From Mycoplasmopsis gallopavonis (GTDB lineage: Bacteria; Bacillota_I; Bacilli_A; Mycoplasmatales; Metamycoplasmataceae), in NCBI RefSeq assembly GCF_900660635.1, contig NZ_LR215031.1, positions 372,001 to 436,000 of the forward strand: DNA of 64,000 bases, read 5' to 3'. The notes under the pieces are model-generated. The model was not told the DNA's origin. It saw nothing but the letters and a program-made list of their open reading frames with translations, and did not search any database. Shown here one piece after another: positions 36,640 through 48,618 of the stretch (the first letter of the stretch is position 1; the number at the start of each line of letters is the position of its first letter). Both the position numbers and the translations under genes were made by a program.

Positions 36640-36732
36640 TAGAGGCTTTTTATTTTTGGCATTTATCAGATTTATTGAAGTTAAAAGAAAATATTTCTTT
36701 TTTGGAGACTAATGAACAATCAAGACTAAAAA

Positions 36733-36760
36733 TAACCACAACAACATGTTGTGGTTTTTT
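36733..36760 (+). terminator. Hairpin with T tract between copy D and remnant E
   Basis: 9-bp stem AACCACAAC / GTTGTGGTT, loop AACAT, followed by T5-T7. No intact gene reads into it from either side; it may be the end of something lost. Confidence 0.6.
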
Positions 36761-36761
36761 T

Positions 36762-37424
36762 CTAACATTAAAAAATAAACCTAAGGCATTCTATATTTTT
36801 CTAGAATTCTTTCATTTATGTCTATTTTATAATGCTTTAAGATAAAATATTTTAATTTTTGTCTACCATATTTAAATTTATTTTGTTTAATTGAATCAAT
36901 AATCAATTCTTGGTGCTTTAGTTTTCTAAATTTAATTCTAGGAGCAAAATTATTTCTTTTATGTTTGGATATTGTTTGTCTATAAAGAGACAACAAAATA
37001 GCAACTTTATACGAAGCTATATTAATATGTTATTCCTCTTCAACTTTTTCTATTTTCAATTTATCTTCTGTAATTTCTATATATCTTTTTGCAATTTCAA
37101 TTAAATCTTCTCGTGTAAAAATGTCTCAATTTATATCTTGTTCTTTTGCTTTTTTTGGTTTTCTGTTTCCAGGTTTTCTTGGTTTTTTATTCATATTATA
37201 ATTATAATGTTTTAATATTCTTTGTAATTTATTTTCACATAATTATTTTTTGTTTTTGAACCATATTTATACATTAGTTCAATTGCATGCTTTTTACCCA
37301 ATTGAAAAAATGTATTATAAATTTCTTTTTTCTTGTTCTTCTGTAAATTTTTACTCATTTTACTCTTTTTAAAAATATAAAAATTAACATTCGAAGAAAA
37401 GTTAATTTTTATTGTGCTAGTTTA
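36762..37424 (-). mobile_element. Decayed remnant of the 1268-bp IS (copy E)
   Basis: About 660 bp matching the transposase-proximal half of the IS: the left-end inverted repeat (now GTGCTAGTTTA), the hairpin upstream of the transposase, and the first half of the coding region with many substitutions, indels and stops (for example the frame at 36781-36996). The other half is missing. It is much older than copies A-D and F, so this IS family has been resident for a long time. Confidence 0.85.
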
Positions 37425-37488
37425 TTTATAGAGACATTTTTTATTTTTGGTATTTATCAGATTTATTGAAGTTAAAAGAAAACATTTC

Positions 37489-37505
37489 TTTTTTTTTTTT
37501 TTTTT
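37489..37505 (+). repeat. T17 homopolymer upstream of the large surface protein
   Basis: Seventeen T's, 153 bases before ATG 37658. The related flank at about 36690 has only six T's in this place, so the tract length has changed. Between the tract and the gene lie TATAAA (about 37588) and other promoter-like elements. Long homopolymers near promoters can drive phase variation in mycoplasmas. Confidence 0.5.
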
Positions 37506-37657
37506 GGAGAAAATTTTTGTCGCTTAAATCATGCTTTTTTGGTTAAAAAAGTCTTATTAATTACCCTTTGGAGATTAAAATTATTGTTATAAAATTAGAG
37601 AGTAAAACAAGCTATATTTTTTAATACAGCTATAAATAAGATACAAAAGGAAAATTT

Positions 37658-40600
37658 ATGAAGAAAAGTAAGAGAATTTTATTACCTCTTTCGTTAGTTC
37701 CACTTATTGGTTCAATCGGTGTTATTTCATTGACATCAACATCTGGAACATCATCTTTAAATAGTCAAGATAGAACAATAACATCACCAAATGAAATCAA
37801 TTATATTAGCGGTGAGAATAAAACATTTAAAAATGTTTATAAAAATTCTTATTTCTATGACATGACTGGTGGTACTTCTAGCTTTGCATTTAGATATGAT
37901 GCCGCACCACTTGTTGAAACTAAAATTAAGTCAGAACACGAATGAGATGAAGCTGTTCAAAACTGGACGGTGACAGTTAACAAAAACCCAACTTTCCCGA
38001 AAGGTTTAGATGGAGAATCAGCAACTTTCCATAATGGACCAACATGAGCTTCAAACCCAAGATTTGCAATTGCTGTTTCTAAAGGATTGGAAATTATTCC
38101 AAATAGTCTTGTGGTTGAGATCTGAAATCCATTAAAAGACGGTCAAGGTGCACCTGAATTTAGTTACACTTATGGCCAAAGAAACATGCCGATCACACAA
38201 CCAGGTAAGCTTGAAAAATCATTACCAACTAGTTTTTGAAATGATGAAGCAAACTGAAGTAAATATAGCAAATCTTCTAAAGAAGCAAGCTTTTGAAACC
38301 TATATTTTAGTGATTGAGACTGATTTAGAGAAGCAGGTCACCAAAAAGGTGAAGAAAATATTGATTTAAACTATTGAAATACTTGAAAGAAAAATCAAGA
38401 AGCACCTATTCCAACTCAGGTTTGAGATGCTCTTCACTCATGAAACCAAATTGCTGCATTAACTTGAAATAAAAGTTATAACACTCCAATGCGTGCTGTT
38501 TTCTTAGAAACAGGTCGTAATCCAGGATGACAAAAAGATAGTTCATGAAATGCAATTGATAGACAATTCCAAGACAATATTCACTATAATGTTGGTGAAA
38601 TTGTCGGAATTGATTATGATACAGGAAACTGAACTAGTGATAATATTTCTGTTCAAAACTATTTTGTAATTAAATTCCAAACACGTAAAAACAAAAAAAT
38701 GTTAGTAATGAATAATCAATCACTAACAAAAGATAACTTAGGAAATAAAGCTTATGTTATGAGTGGTTATTCAACTTTTGACCACAACACTTATGTAGGT
38801 AACTGAGATTGAGAAATGGTTGATATTGATAAAAGATATCAAAACTACTCAGTTGACATTAAAGAAAACATTGCTAAAAATTCACCAAGTAATGACAAAA
38901 ACCTTCCTAAATTAAATTTCACAGTAACAGGAAATAAAGATGGTCAGTCACGTACAATTGTTTCAACAGATTCAACAAATTTAAAAGGTGACAAGATCCA
39001 AATAAATAATGAAAATAGAAGTTCTCAAAAATCTTATTGATCAAGAAACTTCTCATCACTTTACATTGGTGATAGAGATACAAGTTTAGAAGACTTTAAC
39101 TATTCTAAACAATGATGAGATGTTCGTAAGAATTGAGAATTATCTTATAAATATATTAATGACCTTGAAAATTACTGAGATATTAACATTGAAAAATCAT
39201 GAGATGAATCTCTTGATAGGATGACATATACTCTTAATTATTACTTTAACGAATTAAAATACGCTAAAGTTCAAGCTAAAAAATATATTAATGAAAAACA
39301 ATACTTAACTAATGCTCAAAAACAAAGTTTAATTCAAGAAGTTGAAAGAGCGACAAATGAGTCACAAATTGATGGAATTAAAACTAAAGCTGATCAATTA
39401 GATGATGCTCAAAAAACATTAATTGATACTTTTGAAGCTTTAAAAGCTGATGTTAAAAAGAATAAAAATTCTAAAAATTATAAATTAGCATCAGATTCAT
39501 TAAAAAATCTTTATGATCAAATTTATCAAGAAGCAGAGAAATCTACTAATAAACAAAATGCAGAGTATAAAGATTTAGCAAAAGTTAATGAACTTACTCA
39601 AAAAATTAAAGATATTCAATTGGATGGACAAAGTTTCTTAGATAGTGCTATTGAAAAATTAAATAATTATCAATCAGTTTTACCAGCTAACCTTTATAAC
39701 CAAACATTAAATGAAATTAATAGTGCAAATACAAGACAAGAAGTAACAAATGCTTTAAATAAAATTATTGATTTACTTCAAGTTTTTGATAACATGAAAA
39801 AAGCTCTTGCAGCAGGAAAAGAAGCACAAAAAACAGAAGTTTATAATAGTAGTGAACAAACTAAGAAAGATGAATTAAATAAAGCGATCGATCAAATTGA
39901 ATACAAAATTGAAAGATTTTCTAAAATACAAACTTTAACACCTGAGCAATGAACTCAAATCAAACCTTCATATCAAGGTATGATTGATAAAGTTTATGAT
40001 GCAATTGCTAATTTAAATGGGCTTAAAGATGCTCTTAAAAAGGAAATTAATAGTTATCCAGAAGAACTTCTTCCAAATGATGAAAAATCTAATTTAATTT
40101 CTAGAATTGATAAAGAATCGCAAATTGATACTGCTAAAATGAAGCAGTATGTTAAAGAGGCTTATGATAAAGCTTCGGATAATGCTAAAAAAATTATTGA
40201 TAATCTCAATAACTTAACAGAAGATCAAAAACAAGAATTTAAAAACAAGGTAGATAAATACAAGGAACTTGGGAATAACGACATTACAGATTTAAAAAAT
40301 CTTGTTGATGAAGCTAAGAAATTAAATAATTCACAAGGTTTTGATTATTCAAAGATAGACAATCTAACACACTTAACAGATAAACAAAAAGAATACTGAA
40401 AAGAGCAAATAAGATCCAAAGAATCAGAAGGGCTTGAAGCACAAAAAGTTATTTATCAAAAAGCAGTTACACAAGATAGTTTAATGTTAGATTTAGAAAA
40501 TGCTGTTAATAGTATTAATAAATTAAAAGATGCTCATGATGTTTCATATGAAAAATCTTCAAACAAAGCAGAACTAGATACAGAACTTGCTAAAGCTAGT

Positions 40601-43600
40601 GAATATCTTAACAAACAAACTGCTACATATGTAGAAGATTCAAGCATTCAAGACTCAATTAATAAACTCAATACTTTAAAAGATAATTTAGATGGTAATA
40701 TCCAAGATCTTAAAGCTAAAATTCAAAATCCAGAAGTTGTAAAACTTTTAGATGACAAACAAAGAAAAGATGTTGCTGCTTTAATTACAGCTACAAAAGA
40801 TAGCGAATTAACAAATGAGATGTTAATTAAAGCTGATCAAGCGATTATTCGTGATGATAAATTAAAACTAACAACAGAGCTTGTTAAAGCTAAAAATAAT
40901 GGTTTAGACCATGAAAGCTATAATCAATTTAAAAATACAATTAGCAATTTATCTTTAGATAAAAGTCAAAATCCTTGAGATAAAGAAGCGGCCGACTTGC
41001 TTGCTAAACTTCAAGAAATTAACGCAAATCTTGAAGCAATTAAAGCTAAAAAAGCAGAATTAAATACAAAATTAGCCGGAAATACTTGACAGTATTTAAA
41101 TCCTGCTCAAAAAGCAGATTTCAAACTTCAAATTGATAAAGCAAGCACACTTGAAGGTTTAAATGCATTAGAATCTAAAATTACTAAAATTGATACTAAA
41201 ATGAAAGAATTGAAAGATACAATTGATAAAATTGATTCTACATTAAAACCAACAAATGCAGATTTTACAAATCCTGAAACTATTACTAATACTGATTACA
41301 CATTAGCAACTCAGGAATCATTTAAAACTAATTATGTAAAAGCGTTACAAGACGGACATAAAGGTTTAATTTCAAATGAAGATGCTCTTGATAATGCAGA
41401 AATTCAAGAATTAATTGATGGAATTAAAAATTCAACAGCTGCTCTTGATGGAAATGAAGCTTTAGCTGCTGAAAAAACAAAAATTAATACAAAAATCGAT
41501 CAAATTCCTGATTCTAGTTTATCAGCTACTGATAAAGCAAAATTAAAAGAAAAAGTTAACCAGGCAACTACTATTGCTAATCCTAATTCATCAAATGAAG
41601 GAACAAACTTTCAAAGTACTGATTCAATTAATAATTTAGTTGATAAACTAGTACAAGAATTAGCAAAATTAGCAACTAATGTTGCTGAAAAAGAGACAGT
41701 TAAATCTGGTGAAAACTACCAAGGTTCAGCACAAGAATTAAAAACAAATTATGATAATGCAATTTCACAAGGTGAACAAGCATTGAATAATACAAATAAA
41801 TCATCAAATGATAACTGAGATGCTGTTCTTAAAGATCTTGAAACTAAAAACACAGCAATTTCTAATGCTAAAAACGCTTTAAATGGTGATACTCAATTAC
41901 CTGCTAAAAAACAAACAGCACAAGCTGAAATTGATCAATTAAAATATTTAAATGACGCTCAAAAACAAGCTCTCAAAGATGAAATTGGTGCTGCACAAGA
42001 CTCTAATAGCGTAAATGGAATTGTTGCTAAGGCTAAAGAATTAAATGACGCTATGAAGGAATTAATTGACGCACACGATAAACACAATGGTCGTGCAGCA
42101 GATGAGGCAAAAGGTCTTGAAGCAATCGGAGAAAAACGAAGTGAAACTCCAAAATTCAAAAACGCTACAAACCAAGCATCTTATCTAAATTCATTAAAAG
42201 AAGCTGAGAAAATTATTCAAGCACTTGATAAAACTGTTGTTTTAGATCCTACAAAAGTAAAAGAACTAGCTACATCAATTGAAACTAATTATCAAAATTT
42301 AAATGGTGAACAAAACCTTGATGCTTACAAAAAGAAAGCTATTGATTTAATTAATAATAGCTTTAATAATCTAAATCAAACACAAAAGAACTCATTAATT
42401 GCAGAAATTAATAATGCACAAAATGAGGAAGGTGTAACTAATGTTTTAGTTAAAGCTAAAAAAGAAAATACTCAAATGGGAATTTTAAATGAAGAAATTC
42501 ATAAAGCTAACATTAGAAAAGAAAGTGCAGAATTTAGCAATTCTTCAGATGCTTCAAAAGGAAGCTTTAACGACGAACTAGCAAAAATCCAAAATCAAGC
42601 TACAAACAATAATTTACAGGCCGAAGAAATAGTTGCACTAATTGAAAAAACCAAAAACTTAGCTTTAGATGGAAAAGAGCGTTTAGATCAAAAATTAGCT
42701 GAATTACAAAACAAAGTTAATGAAGCCAAAGAAGTTCAGAAAACTGATAAATACAACCAAGCTTCAACAGTTGATAAAAACACTTTAAATAACACAATTA
42801 GTGAAAGTGAAGAAAAAATTGCTAATCCAAACTATAGCAAATTAACTATTGAGGATGTACAAAAATTAATTGAGAAACTTGAAAAAGCTAAAAACAATAT
42901 TTTAGCCGATAAAGATACTCTTAATGAAGAAGAAATTAAGAAGATGGAAAATCTTAACGATCAAGAAAAACAACAATTAATTGATGAATCACGTAATGCT
43001 AACGGAAACGAAGCAAAACAAGAAGTGATTGATAAAGCAAAAGATCTTAACGATCAAAAGCAACAAATCATTGATAAAATTAAAGAGGCTCAAAATTCAG
43101 GTTTAAATAATGATGAAGCTAACAAATTAATTGATGAAGTGAAAAAGACAAACGGATTAACTAATCCTGAAAAATTAACTGAACTTGATCATAAAATTAG
43201 CGATCTTTTAGATAAACTTCGTGAAGTTGAAAGAGATTTAAATAAATTAAATCCTTCTTCTACAAACGATAAATTAGATGAAATTGCTCATAAAATCGAA
43301 GATTTAAAAACTCAAAAGGTTAATACTGATCAATTTACAAGAGCTCTTGATAACTTCAAACAAATGCAATCATTTAATAATCTTTTAAAAGAATTTGAAG
43401 CAACAGATTATGGTTCAAATAAATATGAAGAATTAAAAACACAACTTAATCAAAAAGTCGCTAAATTAAAAACTATTGATAATAACTACACTAATAATCA
43501 TCTTGCACAAATTGCTCAAACAATTGGTGATAATATAGATAAAGATCTTACTAATTATGAATTAGATCTTGAACTTATTGAAACAATTAAGAATAACGCT

Positions 43601-43972
43601 CAATCACAAGAATTATTAAATAAAATTGAAGATGCCAAAGCAAAACATACAAATCGTTTTGAACATTTAATTAATCAATTACTTGACGATAATCGTTACT
43701 TTAATGTTGTTGCAAAAATCCGTAAGAATGAAAATCTAAATCCAGAAGATCAAAAAATATTAGATAAAGTTAAAGCATCTGCAAAAGAAGATAATTTAGT
43801 ACCAGTGATTAATTCATTACTTCAAAAAGATTTTGATAAAGTTAAAACTCCTGAAGATAAAAAGAAACCATTTGAAGGACTTAGTCCATGATGATGAGTA
43901 ATCTTATTCGTTGCAACTCTTGGTTTAGGTGCATTAGGAGTTTATCTTTACACACAAAAGAAGAATTCATAA
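37658..43972 (+). CDS. Very large surface protein with Trp-rich N-domain and GA-type repeats (2104 aa)
   Basis: One unbroken code-4 frame of 2105 codons. Residues 1-30 are a signal/anchor (KKSKRILLPLSLVPLIGSIG) without a lipobox Cys. Residues about 40-520 form a globular domain very rich in Trp, Asn and Tyr, nearly all Trp from TGA. From about 520 to 2060 it is a helical region of roughly ten GA-like modules with starts such as LTNAQKQSLIQEV, LTEDQKQEFKNKV, LNDAQKQALKDEI, LNQTQKNSLIAEI and LNDQEKQQLIDES, separated by coiled-coil spacers. It ends SPWWW, one membrane helix (about 2081-2098) and KKNS. GA modules in other bacteria bind serum albumin. It is likely an adhesin or host-protein binder displayed as a long stalk. 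AGGAAAA precedes ATG. Confidence 0.85.
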
Positions 43973-43980
43973 TTTGATAA

Positions 43981-44012
43981 CAAAAAGTTAGAACAGTATT
44001 TCTAACTTTTTT
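43981..44012 (+). terminator. Intrinsic terminator of the surface-protein gene
   Basis: Stem AAAAGTTAGA / TCTAACTTTT with an A/T loop and a following T tract. Confidence 0.8.
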
Positions 44013-44043
44013 CTTTACTTTTGTAATAAGAGAGTTTAATTAC

Positions 44044-44089
44044 TTTTTTTTTTTTTAAAAAAAAAAAAAAACTTACATTAAGTAAGTTT
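44044..44089. repeat. T13-A15 homopolymer palindrome with adjacent short hairpin
   Basis: Thirteen T's directly followed by fifteen A's, then ACTTAC-ATTA-GTAAGT. It lies in the 134-base gap between the convergent surface-protein gene and the tRNA genes. It can fold on both strands and would act as a terminator for the tRNA transcript from the right. Confidence 0.6.
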
Positions 44090-44106
44090 GGACACTTTTT
44101 GTGAAA

Positions 44107-44183
44107 TGGGGCGATTGACGGGATTCGAACCCGCGAATGACGGGACCACAACCCGCTGTGTTAGCCACTTCACCACAATCGCC
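44107..44183 (-). tRNA. tRNA-His (anticodon GUG)
   Basis: Cloverleaf on the minus strand with the 8-bp acceptor GGCGATTG/CAATCGCC that marks tRNA-His (extra G at -1), anticodon loop TTGTGGT, T loop GGTTCGAATCC and an encoded CCA. Confidence 0.95.
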
Positions 44184-44241
44184 ATATTTGTATAAATATT
44201 ATATACAAAAAAGTTAAAACTTCAAGAAAAAAATTATAAAT

Positions 44242-44315
44242 TGGCGGGGGTTAAAGGAATCGAACCCTTATCATTGGTTTTGGAGACCACTATATTGCCA
44301 TTATACTAAACCCCC
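44242..44315 (-). tRNA. tRNA-Trp (anticodon CCA)
   Basis: Acceptor GGGGGTT/AACCCCC, discriminator G, encoded CCA, T loop GGTTCGATTCC, anticodon loop CTCCAAA. It reads UGG; mollicutes also need a UCA-anticodon tRNA-Trp for UGA, not seen in this window. The anticodon stem has one mismatch at 27-43. Alternative framing would give a Gly-type TCC anticodon but fits the 7-base loop less well. Confidence 0.8.
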
Positions 44316-44328
44316 AAGTAAATTCGGA

Positions 44329-45429
44329 TTATTTTCCGAATTTAAAGTGACAAATATCACCATCTTGCATGATGTAATTTTTACCTTCAGAACGAAGTTT
44401 ACCAGCTGCTTTTGCACCCGCTTCGCCACCAAATTCAATAAAATCATTGAAAGAAATTACATCAGCTTTAATAAATTTTTTTTCAAAATCTGTATGAATT
44501 ACACCAGCACAACGTGGAGCTTGTCATCCTTTATGGAAAACTCAGGCACGAGCTTCGATTTGACCGGCTGTGAAGTAAGTTTGTAAGTTGAGCAAATCAA
44601 ATGCTTCACGAGTTAAAACATCAAGACCGCTACTTTCGATTCCATACATTCCAAGTAATTCCATCTTTTCATCTTCATCTTCAACTTCAATTAATTCACT
44701 TTCAAGCTGCACACAAATTGGTAATAATTTTTCGTAGTCTTTTAAAGAGTCATTGAGAGCTTTAAAGAGCGGGTCAGCTTTATAATTAGCAAATTGATTA
44801 TTGCTTAAATTAGCAACATAAATAATTGGTTTTAGAGTAAGAAGGTGATAACCTTGAATATATTTGCGTTCATTTTCATCAAGTTCAATTTCACGAGCGG
44901 GAATATTTGATTCTAATGCTGCTTTAATTTTTAATGCAGCATTTTGCTCGATAATTCCTTCTTTATCCCCTGCTTTAGCTTTTTTTGCAACCCTATTTAA
45001 AACATTGTTGATTGTTTCAAGATCAGCAAGAAGCAATTCGTAGTTAATAACTTCTTTATCACGAACAGGATCGACGCTATTTGCAACATGCATGATATCT
45101 TTATTTTCGAAACAACGGACAACATGAATAATTGCATCTACTTCACGAATATTTGCAAGAAACTTATTTCCAAGTCCTTCTCCACGTGAAGCTCCTTGAA
45201 CTAAGCCGGCAATATCAACAAAATCAAAAGTTGCATAAATAATTCGGTCAGGTTTAATTAATTCAGCAATTTGCTTTAATCTTTTATCAACTAACGGTAC
45301 AGATGAAATATTTGGTTCAATAGTTGTGAAAGCATAGTTTGAAGCTTCAACTTGTTTGCGAGTAATTGCACTAAATAAAGTGCTTTTCCCAACATTAGGC
45401 AATCCAACAATACCTGCTTTTAAAGACAT
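44329..45429 (-). CDS. ychF: Ribosome-associated ATPase/GTPase YchF (Obg family)
   Basis: 366 residues. The G1 motif [11 protein letters not shown] starts the protein; [19 protein letters not shown] is the switch II region; NLSNNQF replaces the usual NKxD-type specificity motif, as in ATP-preferring YchF. The C-terminal TGS domain contains [13 protein letters not shown], and the end is [17 protein letters not shown] Trp lies at 44539-44541. ATG 45429 follows AAAGGAG. tRNA-Trp and tRNA-His lie downstream on the same strand. Confidence 0.96.
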
Positions 45430-46106
45430 AAGATCTCCTTTAATATTATTTTAATTAAATTATTGAATTTGAATTTTATTTTGAATACAAAATATTGTAA
45501 AAATCTTAATTTATTATATAGAATTTTTGTTTGCTAATGGTTTAAAAAACAAAAATAAACTTATTCTTCTTCTTTAAAAGCATCAGTAATTAGTTTCGCT
45601 ATTTTTTTATTAGTAACTTTTTCGATCTCTTCATAACTTGCGTTATAAATTTTGGTGTAAGTACCAAAGTGATTTAGCAATAGTTTTTCTGTTTTAGATC
45701 CGATTCCTTTAATTTGACTGAGTTTACTTTCAAGTGAAGAAACAAGATGTTTTTTTCGCATAAAACTCTTAGCAAAACGATCTACTTCAACTTGCATTTG
45801 TGCAAAAAGATTTAATAATTGAGTAGAAACTTTAATTTTTTCGAATTGACTATTAATTAAGTAATCAGTTTTGTGTAAGTTATTTTTAACTAGCCCAAAA
45901 ACAGGAATATCTAGCCCGGCTTCTTTTAATGCGTATAAAGCTTCGTTAATTTGCTGTTTTCCGCCATCAACAATAAAAATATCATTTGTATGAATTTCGT
46001 TTTTTACGCTGGCTAAAAAACGAGCAATTGTTAAATACATATATTCAACATCGCTTTTTCGTGAAAAATGAGTGAGATAATTTTCGTGATTAAATTTACG
46101 ATAAAG

Positions 46107-47374
46107 TAAACTAGGACAATAAAAATTAACATTCCTTCGAATGTTAATTTTTTATATTTTTAAAGGAGAAAAAATGGGTAAACATTTTACAGAAGAACAA
46201 GAAAAAGAAATTTATAATACATTTTTTCAATTAGGCAAAAAGTATGCAATTGAACTTATGTATAAATATGGTGCAAAAGCAAAAGATAAATATGTGAAAG
46301 CAAGATTACGAGGAATATTAAAACATTATAATTGTAATATGAATAAAAAACCAAGAAAGCCTGGAACCGGTAGGTCAAGAAAAGTGAAAGAACAAGATAT
46401 AAATTGAGACATTTTTACACGAGAAGATTTAATTGAAATTGCAAAAAGATATAGAGAAATTACAAAAGATAAATTTAAAACAGAGAAAGTTCAAGAGGCA
46501 TCACATATTAATATGGCTTCGTATAAACTTGCTATTTTGTTGTATCTTTGTAGACAAACAATATCCAAACATAAAAGAAATAATTTTGCTCCTAAAAATA
46601 AATCCAGAAAAATAAAGTACCAAGACTTGATTATTGATTCATTTAAACAAAATAGATCTAAATATGGTAGACAAAAATTAAAATATTTTATCTTAAAGCA
46701 CTATAAAATAGACATAAACGAAAGAACTCTAGGAAGATATATGAATGCCTTAGGTTTATTTTGCAATATAAGAAAAAGAAAAAAATTAAAAGAAGTAAAG
46801 AACACATCTGTCATAAAAGAAAACATTGTGAATAGAGATTATAACGATGTATATAACAGAAATATATATGCTACCGATGTAACATATCTCCCAGCGACAA
46901 AAGATGCGATAAACAATAATGTTTATCTTTCAGTAGTGATTAAACATAAAACTAAAGAAATAATTAGTTTTTCTCTTTCCAAATTTAATGATTCAAAATT
47001 AATTTACAAAACATTTGAAAATGTGGATTTTGAAAAAAGTTTTATACTACATTCAGATCATTGCTCAACTTATACATCTGATGATTTTTCTCATTTTATT
47101 GAAAATAAAGGTGGAATAATTTCACTTTCAAAAGTAGGAAATAGTTTAGATAATAGAGTTGTGGAATATTGATTTTCAAATTTAAAAACTGAATTAATTA
47201 GAGATTTAAATATCAAAGCTATGACTTTGAGTGAACTAGAAAAAGTAATATCTAATTATGTTAATTGATACAATAAATTTAGAATTCAATCATGTCTAAA
47301 TTGAAAAACCCCATACGAATATAGTATGGGGCTATCCAATTTGATAAATTGTTAATTTTTTCTGTCCTAGTTTA
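46107..47374 (+). mobile_element. 1268-bp IS3-family element, copy F
   Basis: Full copy flanked by AAG (46104-46106, 47375-47377), inserted in uvrC in opposite orientation to the gene. It has the same sequence as copies B and D over the stretches compared, so this insertion is recent. Confidence 0.95.
46174..47355 (+). CDS. IS3-family transposase (copy F), 393 aa
   Basis: Intact fused frame, ATG 46174 to TAA 47353, with the same protein as copies B and D and all DDE residues. Confidence 0.92.
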
Positions 47375-48582
47375 AAGTGATTTATTTTTTTGAAGATTTT
47401 GATAAGCAATCGCAACTCCGATTGGATGAGTATTATTAAAATTAGAGTTGTCAAAAAGAAAAATATTGTTAATTTTTTGCCCGTGATTTAAAACTTTTTC
47501 TAATTCAGTTTGGATTTGTTTGTCACGAGCGCTTCTTAGAATAATTTCATTGTAAAATAGTTCAAGATTTAATTGATTATTAGTTTGAGCTTGGTCGAGA
47601 ATTTTCTTTAAAATTCCAACTTTTGGAAAGACAATCTTTTTACCAAAAGTTTCATCAAAATTGAAAGTTTGATATTTATTATCTAAAATAATTTGATCTG
47701 GAAATTCATTGTTTTGATAAAAACGTTCAAGAAAATTATTGATAATTTCTTCAGGGAGTCCTAGATTTTCAAAGTTATATTTAAGGTGAGCGATTTGGAC
47801 ACCATAACGATATAAAATTGCAAAAACTAAAACGGTAGATTCGATGATAATAAATGAAAAAACATCAATATTTTTGAAATTAATTAGTTCAACAATTTGT
47901 TGTTCACGCATTCCTTTTAATACGGCGATTGATTTTTTATATTCAAGAGCTAATTCAAAATTAAGAAGACTAGCTGCTTGTGCCATTTTAGTTTCAAGTA
48001 GTTCAATAAATTTATTATCTCTTAGTTTCAAAAGTTCTACTGCGTTTTGAAACTTAGTTTCTCATTCGTGAAAACTAGCTCTTTGAATTAATAGTCCATC
48101 TTTATAAAGAAAGAGTCTTTGGAGAATATTACTAAGTTCACGAGCTGAACTGCCTTTCGGAAATGGTCCGTAGTAAAAATTAGTTTTACTTTGTTTATTA
48201 ATTCTAAAACTGGTTTGAATTTCTAATTTATCGGTGAGTTTTAAAACTAGATATGGATATCTTTTATCATCTGTTAATTCAAGATTGTAAGAAGGTTTAT
48301 AAATTTCAATATAATTTTTTTCTAAAAGATAAGCCTCTTTATCACTTTTACAAATAAAAATATCAAAATCTCTAATTTCGGCTACCATTTTGTTAGTTTT
48401 GTAGGAATTAATTGAACCTTTGAAATATTGATTCATCCGATTGAAAAGGTTTTTGGCTTTACCAATATAAATTACTTGATTTTCTTGATTTTTTCAAAGA
48501 TAGACACCAGGTTTTTTAGGGAGGTTTTTGAGTTTTTCTTGAAGAGAAGTTTGGATCATATTATCCTTTCATTTGATATTAA

Positions 48583-48606
48583 AAATATCGCTAAAAAGCG
48601 ATATTT
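48583..48606 (-). terminator. Intrinsic terminator of pgk
   Basis: 10-bp stem AAATATCGCT / AGCGATATTT with a 4-base loop; the minus strand continues with T's. It separates pgk from uvrC. Confidence 0.75.
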
Positions 48607-48618
48607 AGTTTGAAAATT

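Larger units (their letters stand above)
35361..36650. terminator. Terminator after the 401-codon gene, split by IS copy D
   Basis: Left arm AAGCCT (35360-35365, with TTATAG following) and right arm AGGCTTTTTATTTTT (36643 on). Removing the IS and one TAG restores AAGCCT-TTATAG-AGGCTT plus a T tract. The IS sits in the loop. The coordinates span the insertion. Confidence 0.7.
36640..37509. repeat. Diverged ~70-bp direct repeat flanking the IS remnant
   Basis: The stretch at about 36640-36708 (loop and right arm of the terminator, then TTTTTGGCATTTATCAG and TTGAAGTTAAAAGAAAA) recurs at about 37425-37509 with substitutions and a longer T run. One copy follows IS copy D, the other follows remnant E. 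This points to an old duplication of a terminator region together with the IS. Confidence 0.65.
45561..48559 (-). pseudogene. uvrC: Excinuclease ABC subunit C, disrupted by IS copy F
   Basis: Nucleotide excision repair endonuclease. The N-terminal part (48559 to 47375, 395 codons) has the GIY-YIG domain [26 protein letters not shown]. The C-terminal part (46103 to 45561) has the RNase H-like DGGKQQ region and the helix-hairpin-helix IKGIGSKTEKLLLNHFG. Removing the IS and one AAG copy rejoins the halves in frame (NLQKNKSL-YRKFNHEN) as a 575-residue protein. Each half alone would lack one nuclease site, so UvrC should be inactive. Confidence 0.92.

Noticed and set aside
38148-38369. 73-residue open frame inside the surface-protein gene
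   Set aside because: It lies in another frame within the continuous 2105-codon gene and has no ribosome-binding site.
39221-43891. Helical repeats of the surface protein as tandem DNA repeats or a CRISPR-like array
   Set aside because: The modules are similar only as protein and vary in spacing; there are no identical DNA repeats with unique spacers.
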